From: Streptomyces hygroscopicus
GTDB taxonomy: Bacteria > Actinomycetota > Actinomycetes > Streptomycetales > Streptomycetaceae
Length of the DNA stretch: 64,000 nt
Assembly: GCA_002021875.1 (NCBI GenBank)
Contig: CP018627.1
Span: 8,556,001 to 8,620,000 of the forward strand
Reading direction: 5' to 3'
The stretch's first letter is position 1. Every line of letters starts with the position of its first letter. This document shows, in pieces, positions 47,092 through 55,726 of this stretch. Under the pieces are notes generated by a model. That model saw only the letters and a program-made list of their open reading frames with translations. It had not been told where the DNA came from and searched no databases. Made by a program: the position numbers and the translations under genes.

Positions 47092-47126
47092 GGCCTCCGG
47101 CGCGGGAGCTCTCCCACGCCGGGGCC
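47092..47126. terminator. Terminator between thiQ and the convergent LOG gene
   Basis: GGCCTCCGGCGCGGGAG (47092-47108) pairs with CTCCCACGCCGGGGCC (47111-47126) with one bulge and one wobble, then TTCTTG. It lies between the two convergent stops. Confidence 0.65.
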
Positions 47127-47140
47127 TTCTTGACGTCGGG

Positions 47141-48238
47141 TCAGCCCAGCAGCGACAGCAGCGCCTCGGGTGCCTCGTCCACCGAATCCACCAGTGCGAT
47201 ACGGGCCTTCATGGGCCGTCCCTCCGCGAGCGCTTCGAGCAGCGGCCAGGTCGGCAGCCGCCGGGTCCAGTGGTCCCGGTCCACCAGCACCATCGGGGTG
47301 GGCTCACCGCGCGACTCGTAGTAGTTCGGCGTCGCGTTGTCGAAGATCTCCTGGACGGTCCCGGCGGCGCCCGGCAGGAAGACCACGCCCGCGGTCGAGC
47401 GCGCCAACAGCCCATCCTCCCGGGTGGCGTTGGCGAAGTACTTCGCGATGTGCGAGGCGAACGCGCTCGGTGGCTCGTGCCCGTAGAACCAGGTGGGGAT
47501 GCCGACCGACGCCCCGCCGTCCGGCCAGCGTTCGCGAACCGCGAAGGCGGCCTCGGCCCATGCCCCGATGGACGGCCGGAACGAGGGCGTCTTGCCGAGC
47601 AGTTCGAGCGCCTCGTCCAGCATCGCGTCCTCGTGCGGAGCGGCGTAGGCGCCCAGGTTCGCGGCCTCCATCGCGCCCGGCCCGCCGCCCGTCGCGACCG
47701 TGAGACCGGTCCGCGCCAGGGCCCGTCCGAGGCGCGCGGCGCCCGCGAACCCGTCGGAGCCGCGCTCCAGCGCGTGGCCGCCCATGACGCCCACCACCCG
47801 CGTCCCGACGAGGAATTCGTCGAGCGCGTCGGAGACCGCGTCGTCGTGGATGGAGCGCAGCATGGAGGCGAAGATGTCGCCGTCCGTCTTGGTCCGCTGG
47901 AACCAGGCGTAGGCGAGCGCGTCCGGCGTCCGCGCGTAACCGTGCTCCGTGAGGCCCTCGAAGAGCTCCGCGGGCGAGTAGAGGGTGCCGCGGTACGGAT
48001 CGAAGGGCAGATCCGGCACCGGCGGGAACACCAGCGCACTCCCGGCCCGGACCTTCGCGGCCGCCTCGGACTCCATCGGGCAGCCGAGGAAGACCGCCTC
48101 GCTGGTGTCGGTGGAGAGGAGCGCGGCCGTACGGCTCGTCAGGTCCACGGACTGGACCCGGAACCCGGCCAGGGTGCCGCGGGCGACGACCTGGTCGAAC
48201 TCCTCGATGGACTCTATTTCCCGGTCTGGTTCCTGCAC
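47141..48238 (-). CDS. LOG-family protein (lysine decarboxylase-like / nucleotide phosphoribohydrolase)
   Basis: A 365-residue Rossmann-fold protein with the LOG motifs GGGPGAMEAANLGAY and PGAAGTVQEIFD. The LOG fold occupies about 140-340; the N-terminal 130 residues form an extra domain. LOG proteins often cleave cytokinin-like nucleotides, but larger members such as this have no proven substrate. The GTG at 48238 has no binding site; TAGCAT lies 6 nt upstream on the coding strand, so the transcript may be leaderless. Confidence 0.85.
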   Translation of the reverse strand: MQEPDREIESIEEFDQVVARGTLAGFRVQSVDLTSRTAALLSTDTSEAVFLGCPMESEAAAKVRAGSALVFPPVPDLPFDPYRGTLYSPAELFEGLTEHGYARTPDALAYAWFQRTKTDGDIFASMLRSIHDDAVSDALDEFLVGTRVVGVMGGHALERGSDGFAGAARLGRALARTGLTVATGGGPGAMEAANLGAYAAPHEDAMLDEALELLGKTPSFRPSIGAWAEAAFAVRERWPDGGASVGIPTWFYGHEPPSAFASHIAKYFANATREDGLLARSTAGVVFLPGAAGTVQEIFDNATPNYYESRGEPTPMVLVDRDHWTRRLPTWPLLEALAEGRPMKARIALVDSVDEAPEALLSLLG

Positions 48239-48343
48239 GCCGACATGCTAATCACACCGGAGGTGGGGGGCTGTGGATTGCGGCAAACGTGACCGGGCCG
48301 CTTGGTCGCACAATCCAGGCATGGACACCAACACCCGAGATTT

Positions 48344-49597
48344 TCAGCGGCGGAACGGCATCGCCGTGAGATGCGCCACCACCCACACCAGCGGCACCAG
48401 CAGCGCCAGCAGGGCCGTCGCGCGCAGCGCGGCCGCCCCGTGGAGCAGCCGGGCCGGTGCGCCGAGGCGGAGCAGCGCGGCCGTTGTGCGCTCGCGCGCG
48501 CTCCTCGCCTCCACGGCCGCGGTCAGGGTGGTGGCCGCGGCGCACAGCGTGACCAGTGCCGCGCCCAGACCGGTGAGCGGGCCGAAGGCATGGGCGCCGG
48601 ACGGCCCGGAGGCCCTTCCGTACAGCTCCAGGACGGTGTATCCGGCGGAGGCCAGGGCGCACAGCGCGCCGAGCGGACGTCCGATAAGACCGGCCTCCTG
48701 CTGGAGCATGCGCCCGGCCAGCAGCCGCAGCACGCCGGGCCGCCCGATGGCCAGCAGCCTGCCGCACAGATGGGTGAGGCCGGGCCCGGCCAGCACCAGC
48801 CCGAGCGCCGCCAGCGCCCAGCCGCCCACCACACCGAGCGGGTTGCCGCCGAGCCGGCCCGGCACGGCGAGCAGGGCGTCGGGGTGCGGGGGAGCGTCGC
48901 CGCTCGCGTATGCCTGCAGGGCGAGTCCGGCCGCGGTCAGGGCGATGCCCCACGGGAGGCCGGAGGTGGCCCGGTGGGGCCAGGGCGCGACCGGCCCCGT
49001 CACGACGGTGGGCGGGGCCGGGACCGCCGGGCGGCGGGCGCCTCGTGGTTCGCGGGCCGGCTGGTGTCCGGCCCGCGGCTGCCGGGGCCACAGTCCGGCC
49101 GCACACGCCGCGCCCACCAGCACGGGGACGACGGCGAGCAGCGTCACGGTGCCGGCCAGGGGCAGCGGCCGACCGCCGCCGAGCTGCCGGCCGTCCGCCC
49201 CGCTTCCGGCCCAGTCCAGCCAGGATCCGAGGTCGCCGCGCAGATGCAGGAAGACCAGCAGCGCCAGCACACCGCCGAGCGCGCAGGCGGCCGCCATCGA
49301 GACCGCCGCGAGCAGTGCCGCACGGGCGGGGCCGAGCCCGGCCGCGGCGAAACCGGGGCCCGGCCCGGTGCTGGGGTCGGCGCGGCCCACGGCGACGGCC
49401 AGATGGACGGTCGCGGCCAGTGGCACGAGGCACCACAGCAGCCGCCCCACCGCGCCCTGCGAGTCGGCCGGATGGCCCGAGGCGAACCCGAGGGCGCTCA
49501 GCAGCAGAAAGCTCGCGCCCGCCGCCGCGACGGTGACCAGCGCCCGCCGCAGCAGCACCGATGGGCGGGCACCGCGGATCAGACGGAGGCTGAGCAC
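48344..49597 (-). CDS. Membrane subunit of a putative ABC exporter
   Basis: A 417-residue integral membrane protein with about eight to ten spans (for example ALVTVAAAGASFLLLSALGF, ALLAAVSMAAACALGGVLAL, LPWGIALTAAGLALQAYASG). It is partnered with the ATPase at 49579, which it overlaps by 19 nt. The arrangement of spans at both ends around a middle loop resembles FtsX/MacB-like permeases, but I cannot place it in a named family. Cargo is unknown. Confidence 0.75.
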   Translation of the reverse strand: MLSLRLIRGARPSVLLRRALVTVAAAGASFLLLSALGFASGHPADSQGAVGRLLWCLVPLAATVHLAVAVGRADPSTGPGPGFAAAGLGPARAALLAAVSMAAACALGGVLALLVFLHLRGDLGSWLDWAGSGADGRQLGGGRPLPLAGTVTLLAVVPVLVGAACAAGLWPRQPRAGHQPAREPRGARRPAVPAPPTVVTGPVAPWPHRATSGLPWGIALTAAGLALQAYASGDAPPHPDALLAVPGRLGGNPLGVVGGWALAALGLVLAGPGLTHLCGRLLAIGRPGVLRLLAGRMLQQEAGLIGRPLGALCALASAGYTVLELYGRASGPSGAHAFGPLTGLGAALVTLCAAATTLTAAVEARSARERTTAALLRLGAPARLLHGAAALRATALLALLVPLVWVVAHLTAMPFRR

Positions 49598-50304
49598 GCG
49601 GCCCTGCCTTCCGCCTCGGAGGGGTCCGAGCCCACCCGGCGCCCGTCGAGCAGGGCGACGGTGCGGTCGGCGAGGGTGGCCACCTCCTGGTCATGAGTCG
49701 CGAGGACGACGGTGATGCCGTGGGAGCGGGCCGCCGAGGTGAGGGTGCGCAGCACCTGGGCGCGGTCGGCCTGGTGCAGCGGGGCGGTGGGCTCGTCGGC
49801 GAAGAGCACGCTCGGCCCGGCGGCCAGGGCACGAGCGATGGCGACCCGCTGGCGCTGCGACTGCAGCAGTGCGGCGGGCCGCACCCGGGCGCATTCGCCG
49901 ACGTCGAGCCGGTCCAGCCACTCGGACGCGGCGCTCTTCGCGGCGCGCCGCCCGGTGCCGCGCAGCATCAGGGCGAGCGCGGCGTTCTCCCAGGCGGTGA
50001 GCTCGGGGACGAGATGGGGTTCGGTGCCGATCCAGCCGAAGTGGTCGCGCCGCAGCCGTTCGAGACCGAGTGGAGGAAGGCTGTGCACGGGGACGCCCTT
50101 GAACCACACCTCCCCGCCGTCCGGGACGAGTTGGCCCGCCAGGCAGCTGAGGAGGGTGGTCTTGCCGCAGCCCCGCGGACCGGTGACGGCGAGGATCTCG
50201 CCCTCTCGGGCGCCGAGGGAGACCCCGAGGAGGGCGGGTGAGCCGCCGTAGGCATACGACACGGTGCGTGCCGCGAGCATGTCGTCGTCCGGCGGAGCCA
50301 CCAT
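49579..50304 (-). CDS. ABC transporter ATP-binding protein with degenerate signature
   Basis: A 241-residue ATPase. Walker A is intact (GPRGCGKTT), Walker B is VLFADEP and the H-loop is THD. The signature reads LLQSQRQRVAIARAL where LSGGQ is expected, the D-loop reads APLHQ, and the Q-loop glutamine is missing (GWIGTEPHLVP). Activity may be low or require another partner. ATG 50304 is preferred (GAGGTG 6 nt upstream); GTG 50313 is possible. It is operonic with the membrane subunit downstream. Confidence 0.82.
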   Translation of the reverse strand: MVAPPDDDMLAARTVSYAYGGSPALLGVSLGAREGEILAVTGPRGCGKTTLLSCLAGQLVPDGGEVWFKGVPVHSLPPLGLERLRRDHFGWIGTEPHLVPELTAWENAALALMLRGTGRRAAKSAASEWLDRLDVGECARVRPAALLQSQRQRVAIARALAAGPSVLFADEPTAPLHQADRAQVLRTLTSAARSHGITVVLATHDQEVATLADRTVALLDGRRVGSDPSEAEGRAACSASV

Positions 50305-50442
50305 CCCGAGCACCTCGCCTTACCTGCGATCGTCTCATTCCCCCGGTTGGGGGAACGAGCGCGAAGCCAATGGGTCACTGGCACGGTAAGGACTCGGGTG
50401 GGGGCCCGCGCCCAGGCTCGGCGCGGGTGGCCCCCATTTCCT

Positions 50443-50487
50443 CCGATCAGCCCTGATCGGGGTCGGGCTCCGATCAGCGCTGATCGG
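50443..50487 (-). repeat. Two tandem GATCAG-type palindromes after the ThDP enzyme gene
   Basis: CCGATCAG-CC-CTGATCGG (50443-50460) and the perfect 18-bp palindrome CCGATCAGCGCTGATCGG (50470-50487) lie 27 bp apart; the second overlaps the ThDP enzyme stop. They lie upstream of the ABC ATPase. They may be paired operators or terminators for the leftward operon. Confidence 0.7.
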
Positions 50488-52150
50488 GTCCGGGGCTGTC
50501 ATCGGGGCCGCCGTCGGCGAGCCGGTCGAGGTGGGTGGGCGCGAACATCCGCAGCAGCGCGGGCAGCACCACGACCGACGGCCCGGGGGCCGCGAGGGCG
50601 CCGGCGAGGTCCGCGCGCAGCCGCTCGGGTGTGGTACGGACCGCCGGGACGCCGAAGGACTCGGCCAGCGTGGCGAAGTCCGGGCGGGACAGCTCGGTGG
50701 CGGTCGCCTCGCCGAACGTGTCCGTCATGTACTCGCGCAGGATGCCGTAGCCGCCGTCGTCCACGATCAGCCAGGTGACGGGGAGCCGGTACTGGTGGGC
50801 GGTGGCGAGTTCGGCGATCGAGTACATCGCCCCGCCGTCACCCGACACGGCCAGCACCGGCCGGCCGGGATCAGCGGCGGCGGCCCCGAGGGCGGCGGGG
50901 AAGCCGTAGCCGAGACCGCCCGCGCCCTGCGCCGAGTGCAGGGCGCCCGCACGGCAATCGAAGGCCGACCAGGCCCAGTAGGAGAGGATCGTCATGTCCC
51001 AGAAGCTGGGGGAGTCATCGGGCAGCGCGTCCCGCACCGCGTCCAGCACCCGCTGCTCCAGCTCCAGACCTTGCGCGTCGATCCGCTCCCGCACCCGGGT
51101 GAGCAGCCCGGCCGCGGACTTGGCCGCCGTGCCCGGCGGGCGCGGCGTGACGGCCTCGGCGAGGGCGGCCAGCGCCTCGCGGGCGTCGGCGTGGATGCCG
51201 AGGGCCGGATGGTTGGACTCCAGCTTGCCGAGGTCGGCCTCGATCTGGACCAGGCGGCCGCGCGGGCGGAACGTGTGGTAGTTGGAGGAGAGTTCGCCCA
51301 GTCCGGAGCCGACGACCAGCAGGACGTCGGCGTCCTCCAGGAACTCGGTGGTGTGCGCGTCCTCCAGCCAGGACTGGAGCGAGAGCGGATGATCCCACGG
51401 GAACGCGCCCTTGCCGCCGAAGGTCGTCGCCACGGGCGCGTCCAGCGCCTCGGCCAGAGCCCGCAGCTCCTGCCGCGCCCCGGCGCGCACCACTCCGCCC
51501 CCGGCCAGGATCACCGGACGCTCGGCGGCGCTCAGCAGCCGCGCGGCCTCCGCCGTCAGCTCGGGCCGGGGCGGCAGCGGACGGGGCTCGGCGCGCAGGG
51601 AGGTCACCGGCGGCACGGAGACCGGTGCGAGCAGCACGTCCTGCGGGATCTCCAGCCACACCGGCCCGGCGGGGGCCTCCAGCGCGGACGCCCAGGCGGC
51701 GGCGACCGCGGAGGGGATCTGGGAGGCGGTACGGACCGTGTGGACGGACTTGACGACGTCGCGGAACGACGCCTTCTGGTCGACGAGTTCATGGAGATAG
51801 CCCTTGCGCCCGCCGCCGAGCCCCGCGGTCGGCACCTGGCTGCCGATGGCCAGGACAGGCGCGGAAGCCGCCGCCGACTCCTGCAGCGCGGCGAGCGTCA
51901 TGAGCGCCCCCGGCCCGGTGGACACCAGCAGCGGTGCCACCGTGCCGGTGACACGGGCGAAGGCGTCGGCGGCGAACCCGGCGTTGTTCTCCACCCGCAG
52001 TCCCACATAGGTGAGCCCGGACCGTCGCAGCGCGTCGAACGCCCCGAGAGCGTGCTGCCCGGGAAGCCCGAACACGGTGCTCGCCCCGAGCGCGGTGAGG
52101 GACTCCACGACGAGATCGCCGCCGTGACGCGCGCGCTGTGCGGTGGGCAT
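50474..52150 (-). CDS. Thiamine-diphosphate-dependent enzyme, acetolactate synthase-like
   Basis: A 558-residue three-domain ThDP enzyme. The N-terminal domain has the catalytic Glu context RVENNAGFAADAFARVTG. The C-terminal domain has the ThDP motif SGDGGAMYSIAELATAHQ followed by the VDDGGYGILRE closing part. The middle domain is FAD-site-like. Substrate specificity (acetolactate, benzoylformate, oxalyl-CoA or other) cannot be told. It lies downstream of the symporter gene on the same strand (87-nt gap), so it may process the imported compound. Confidence 0.88.
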   Translation of the reverse strand: MPTAQRARHGGDLVVESLTALGASTVFGLPGQHALGAFDALRRSGLTYVGLRVENNAGFAADAFARVTGTVAPLLVSTGPGALMTLAALQESAAASAPVLAIGSQVPTAGLGGGRKGYLHELVDQKASFRDVVKSVHTVRTASQIPSAVAAAWASALEAPAGPVWLEIPQDVLLAPVSVPPVTSLRAEPRPLPPRPELTAEAARLLSAAERPVILAGGGVVRAGARQELRALAEALDAPVATTFGGKGAFPWDHPLSLQSWLEDAHTTEFLEDADVLLVVGSGLGELSSNYHTFRPRGRLVQIEADLGKLESNHPALGIHADAREALAALAEAVTPRPPGTAAKSAAGLLTRVRERIDAQGLELEQRVLDAVRDALPDDSPSFWDMTILSYWAWSAFDCRAGALHSAQGAGGLGYGFPAALGAAAADPGRPVLAVSGDGGAMYSIAELATAHQYRLPVTWLIVDDGGYGILREYMTDTFGEATATELSRPDFATLAESFGVPAVRTTPERLRADLAGALAAPGPSVVVLPALLRMFAPTHLDRLADGGPDDSPGPDQR

Positions 52151-52237
52151 GGGTTGGTGCCTTTCTGACGGGGTGTATGAGACGCGGAAGAGGGAGGGGA
52201 ACGTATGGCGGTGCCGGTGTGGGGGCGCGAGACCGTG

Positions 52238-53710
52238 TCAGGCGCCCGCGGTGGCCGGGGTGGTCTCGGAGGCGGGGGTGGCCGGTTCACCGGCGAGTCG
52301 GCGCCGCCAGGCGTCGAGGATCGCCGCGTCGGTCGGCTTGGTGGCGAGGCTGACCGCCACATACGCCACCAGCGAGGCCAGCAGCCCGAAGTAGATGGGT
52401 TCGTTGGCGAGGATGCCCTTCCACCCCATCAGCGCGATGACCGTAAGGCCGCCGATACCGACCGAGGCCAGGGCGCCCGCGCCCGTGCCGCGCTTCCACA
52501 ACAGCCCGCCCAGGATCGGCATCAGCAATCCGCCGACCAGCACGTTGTAGGCGACGGTCAGCGCCTCGACGACGTTGTTGAGCGCGACGGAGATGCCGAT
52601 CACGGCGATACCCATGATGAGGATGAAGACACGGTTGCCGCCGACCTCGTCGTGGGAGCCACCGGCCGTACGGAGCGTACGGCCGCGCAGCCGGGCCCAG
52701 ATGTCGTTGTTGGCCACCGTCGCGCAGGCGATGAGCGCGCCCGAGGAGGTGGACATCACCGCGGACAGCGCGGCGGCCAGCACCAGCCCCTTCACGCCCA
52801 CCGGGAGGGAGTCCTTGACGATGGTCGCGAACGCGTCGTCCGGGGCGTCCAGCTTGGGGTACAGCACCCTCGCCGCCGTGCCGATGACCGCGCCCGCGAC
52901 CGCGTAGGCCAGGCAGTACGTACCGGCCGCGGTGCCGCCGCGGCGGGCCACCTTGTCATCGCGGGCGGTGAAGACCCGCTGCCAGATGTCCTGGCCGATC
53001 AGCATGCCGAAGGAGTAGATGAGCACATAGGTGAAGACGGTCTGGCCGCCGATGCCCATGGGGGAGAAGTAGCCGTGGGGAAGTTCGGACTTCATCGCGC
53101 CGAAGCCGCCCGCCTTCACCACCGCGATCGGCAGCAGCAGGAGCAGCACGCCCACCGTCTTGACCACGAACTGCACCATGTCGGTGAGGGTGATCGACCA
53201 CATGCCGCCGAGCGTCGAGTAACAGACCACGATCGCCCCGCCGAGCACGATGGCGATGACCCGGTCCAGGCCGAAGATCACGTCGAAGATGGTGGCGTAG
53301 GCGATGGTCGAGGTGACCGCGAGCATCAGGGTGTAGCCCCACATCACGATGCCCGAGATCAGCCCGGAGGAGCCGCCGTAGCGCAGATCCAGCATCTGGC
53401 TGACCGTGTAGACCTTGAGGCGGGCGATGCGCGCCGAGAAGAAGACCGACAGCGCCAGCAGCCCCAGGCCGATGGCGATGACCATCCAGGCGCCGGAGAG
53501 CCCGTACTGGTAGCCGAGCCCGACGCCGCCGATGGTGGACGCGCCGCCGAGCACGATCGCGGCCATCGTCCCGGAGTACATGAACGGCCCCAGCCGCCGG
53601 CCCGCGACGAGGAAGTCGCTGGTGGACGTGGTGCGGCGCATCCCCCACCAGCCGAGCGCGAGCATGCCCGCGAGATAGACGACGATCACGGTGTAGTCGA
53701 CAGCGGTCAT
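52238..53710 (-). CDS. Sodium:solute symporter (SSS family)
   Basis: A 490-residue transporter with about 13 spans. The SSS pattern is visible: DFLVAGRRLGPFMYSGTMAA, GGASTIGGVGLGYQYGLSGA, YGGSSGLISGIVMWGYTLML and the AALSAVMSTSSGALIACATV segment for the sodium site. GAGGAG precedes the ATG. It is divergent from the PucR regulator, which probably controls it. The substrate may be a purine, amino acid or polyamine-related compound; sequence does not decide. Confidence 0.92.
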   Translation of the reverse strand: MTAVDYTVIVVYLAGMLALGWWGMRRTTSTSDFLVAGRRLGPFMYSGTMAAIVLGGASTIGGVGLGYQYGLSGAWMVIAIGLGLLALSVFFSARIARLKVYTVSQMLDLRYGGSSGLISGIVMWGYTLMLAVTSTIAYATIFDVIFGLDRVIAIVLGGAIVVCYSTLGGMWSITLTDMVQFVVKTVGVLLLLLPIAVVKAGGFGAMKSELPHGYFSPMGIGGQTVFTYVLIYSFGMLIGQDIWQRVFTARDDKVARRGGTAAGTYCLAYAVAGAVIGTAARVLYPKLDAPDDAFATIVKDSLPVGVKGLVLAAALSAVMSTSSGALIACATVANNDIWARLRGRTLRTAGGSHDEVGGNRVFILIMGIAVIGISVALNNVVEALTVAYNVLVGGLLMPILGGLLWKRGTGAGALASVGIGGLTVIALMGWKGILANEPIYFGLLASLVAYVAVSLATKPTDAAILDAWRRRLAGEPATPASETTPATAGA

Positions 53711-53824
53711 GGCAGTGCTCCTCGGTCCGGCGGGGGTCGGGTAGCGGTCGGGAGGTCGGGGGAGCGGAGCCGCACGGGATCGGGGAGGTCCCGGCGATCC
53801 GCGGGGATCGGGTCGTGGAAGTTC

Positions 53825-53874
53825 GGGGAGTGGGGGAGGCGCGGGGGAGTACGGGGCGTGCGGGGAATGTGGGG
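53825..53874 (+). other. Run of six G-tracts, possible G-quadruplex
   Basis: G-tracts of four or five bases start at 53825, 53832, 53843, 53853, 53862 and 53871, with 3-6-nt spacers. This satisfies the G4 pattern on the plus strand, in the control region between the symporter and PucR genes. Confidence 0.65.
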
Positions 53875-53978
53875 AGTGACGCAGACCCTAGGTGTCGCTG
53901 GAGCGTCCGGGAAGTGTACGTTTCCTCCACTCCCGATCCCCAGGATGTACGAACCATCCCTACGCGAGGCCCGCCGTG

Positions 53979-55523
53979 ATGAACGACCGCGTACCCCCGA
54001 CGGCCCCCGTCCCCCTCGCCACCCTCCTCGGCCACCCCGCCCTCGGGCTGCGGCAGGTCGCGGGGGCGCGCGAGGCGGACACGCCCGTGTACTTCGTCCA
54101 CACCAGCGAAATGGAGGACCCCGTCCCGTATCTGCTGGGCGGCGAGCTGCTGCTCAGCGCGGGGGTGCACTGCCCGGAGGCGGCGGGCGCCGGCACCTAC
54201 TGGGACCGCTATGTGGCCCGTACGGTCCAGGCGGGCGCGGCGGCGCTCGGCTTCGGCATCGCGCCGGTGCACGACACGGTGCCCCGCGCGCTGGTCGAGG
54301 CGTGCGACCGGCATGGGCTGCCGCTGGTCGAGGTGCCGCGGCAGACGACCTTCACGGCCGTCGCGAGCGCCGTCTGGGACGCGATGGCCGAGCGCCGCCA
54401 CCATGAGCTGCGGAGCGTCACCGAGGCACAGCAGTCGCTGGCGACGGCCGCGGCGCGCCCGCACCCCGTACCGGCCGTGCTGCGGCAGCTGGGCCAGCAC
54501 CTCGGGGCGTGGACGGTGCTCTACGGCCCGGACGGCGCGGAACTGGCGGCCGCGGGGCCGCGCCCGTCGCGGGAGGTCCGTACGGCGCTTGGCGCGCTCG
54601 CGGCGCGGCTGCGCTCGGGCCCGTCCTCGGCGGCGGGCAGGGCGGCCGGCGCGGCCGGTGAGGAGCTGCAGCTGACCGCGTACGGGCTGGGCGGCCCGGC
54701 CGGGCCGGAGGACCGGCTCGCACTCGGCGTCTGCGCTCCCCGGCGGGACGGCGCGGACGGGGCGATCGTGGGGGTGGCCGTGGTGCTGCTGTCGCTGCTG
54801 ACGGCGCGGCGGGTGGTCGGGGCCGAGGCCGAGCGCACGGCGGCGCTGGTACGGCTGATGCTCGGCGCCGAACCGGCACGGGTGGCCGGACTGCTGAGCC
54901 GCTCGCCGGGGCAGGCGGGGACGCCCTCCGATACGCGATCCGGGCCCCCGGAGGGCGGCGGGCTGTGGACCGTGGTGCACGGGCGGCGGCGCGGCCGCGG
55001 CCGGGACGACGGACTGCTGGCCACGGCGGCGCTCGCGGCCGGGCTCGGGACGCCGCTGGTCGACCTCGACGGGGACGCGCTGTGCGCCCTCGTGCCGGGT
55101 GAGGGGGAGGTACGGGCGCAGCCCGGCTGGACCCTGGGCGTCGGGGCGCCGGTACCCGCCGCGGAGCTGCCGCGTGGCGGCGCCGACGCCGCCCGTGCGC
55201 TACGGCGGGCCGTCGCCGAGCGGGTGCCGCTGGTGCGGCACGGCCCGGCCCGCGCGGGCGGCGTCGTCTCGCTGGTGGACCCGGCCGAGGCGGGGGCGCA
55301 CGGCCGGGCTCTGCTCGCGCCGCTCGACGGCGCACCGGCGCTGCTGGAGACGGTGCGGGTGTGGCTGTCACTGCACGGCAGCTGGGACCGTACGGCGGTA
55401 GCACTGGAGGTGCACCGCAATACGGTCCGTCAGCGGATCGCCCGCGCCGAGGCCCTGCTGGATGTGGACCTGGGCGACGCGGACGTCCGGATGGAGCTGT
55501 GGTTCGCCCTTAAGTGGGCGTGA
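53979..55523 (+). CDS. PucR-family transcriptional regulator
   Basis: A 514-residue regulator with the PucR N-terminal domain (about 10-130: TPVYFVHTSEMEDPVPYLLG) and a C-terminal PucR helix-turn-helix (SWDRTAVALEVHRNTVRQRI). PucR regulators commonly control purine, amine or polyamine use. It is divergent from the symporter gene, its likely target. ATG 53979 is chosen, with GAGG upstream; GTG 53976 adjoins it. The stop codon is the first base triplet of a 17-bp tandem repeat array. Confidence 0.9.
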   Translation: MNDRVPPTAPVPLATLLGHPALGLRQVAGAREADTPVYFVHTSEMEDPVPYLLGGELLLSAGVHCPEAAGAGTYWDRYVARTVQAGAAALGFGIAPVHDTVPRALVEACDRHGLPLVEVPRQTTFTAVASAVWDAMAERRHHELRSVTEAQQSLATAAARPHPVPAVLRQLGQHLGAWTVLYGPDGAELAAAGPRPSREVRTALGALAARLRSGPSSAAGRAAGAAGEELQLTAYGLGGPAGPEDRLALGVCAPRRDGADGAIVGVAVVLLSLLTARRVVGAEAERTAALVRLMLGAEPARVAGLLSRSPGQAGTPSDTRSGPPEGGGLWTVVHGRRRGRGRDDGLLATAALAAGLGTPLVDLDGDALCALVPGEGEVRAQPGWTLGVGAPVPAAELPRGGADAARALRRAVAERVPLVRHGPARAGGVVSLVDPAEAGAHGRALLAPLDGAPALLETVRVWLSLHGSWDRTAVALEVHRNTVRQRIARAEALLDVDLGDADVRMELWFALKWA

Positions 55524-55653
55524 GCCTCATGCAGACCTGAGCCTCATGCAGACCTGAGCCTCATGCAGACCTGAGCCGCACGTGAGCCTGAGTCTCATGC
55601 AGACCTGAGCCTCATGTGGACCTGAGTCTCAACTGGACCTGAACCACGCGGCC
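55521..55653 (+). repeat. 17-bp tandem repeat array abutting the PucR gene stop
   Basis: Units of TGAGCCTCATGCAGACC start at 55521, 55538, 55555, 55572, 55589, 55606 and 55623, with a partial eighth at 55640. Period is exactly 17 bp. Three units are identical; others vary (for example TGAGTCTCAACTGGACC). TGA at the start of unit 1 is the PucR stop codon. Confidence 0.92.
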
Positions 55654-55726
55654 TTGAGTTGCCGAAACAAGCCTCACTCTCAAGTGGGCCCGGCCACGCC
55701 GCCTTGGGCTCCGAGACGACCGACCC

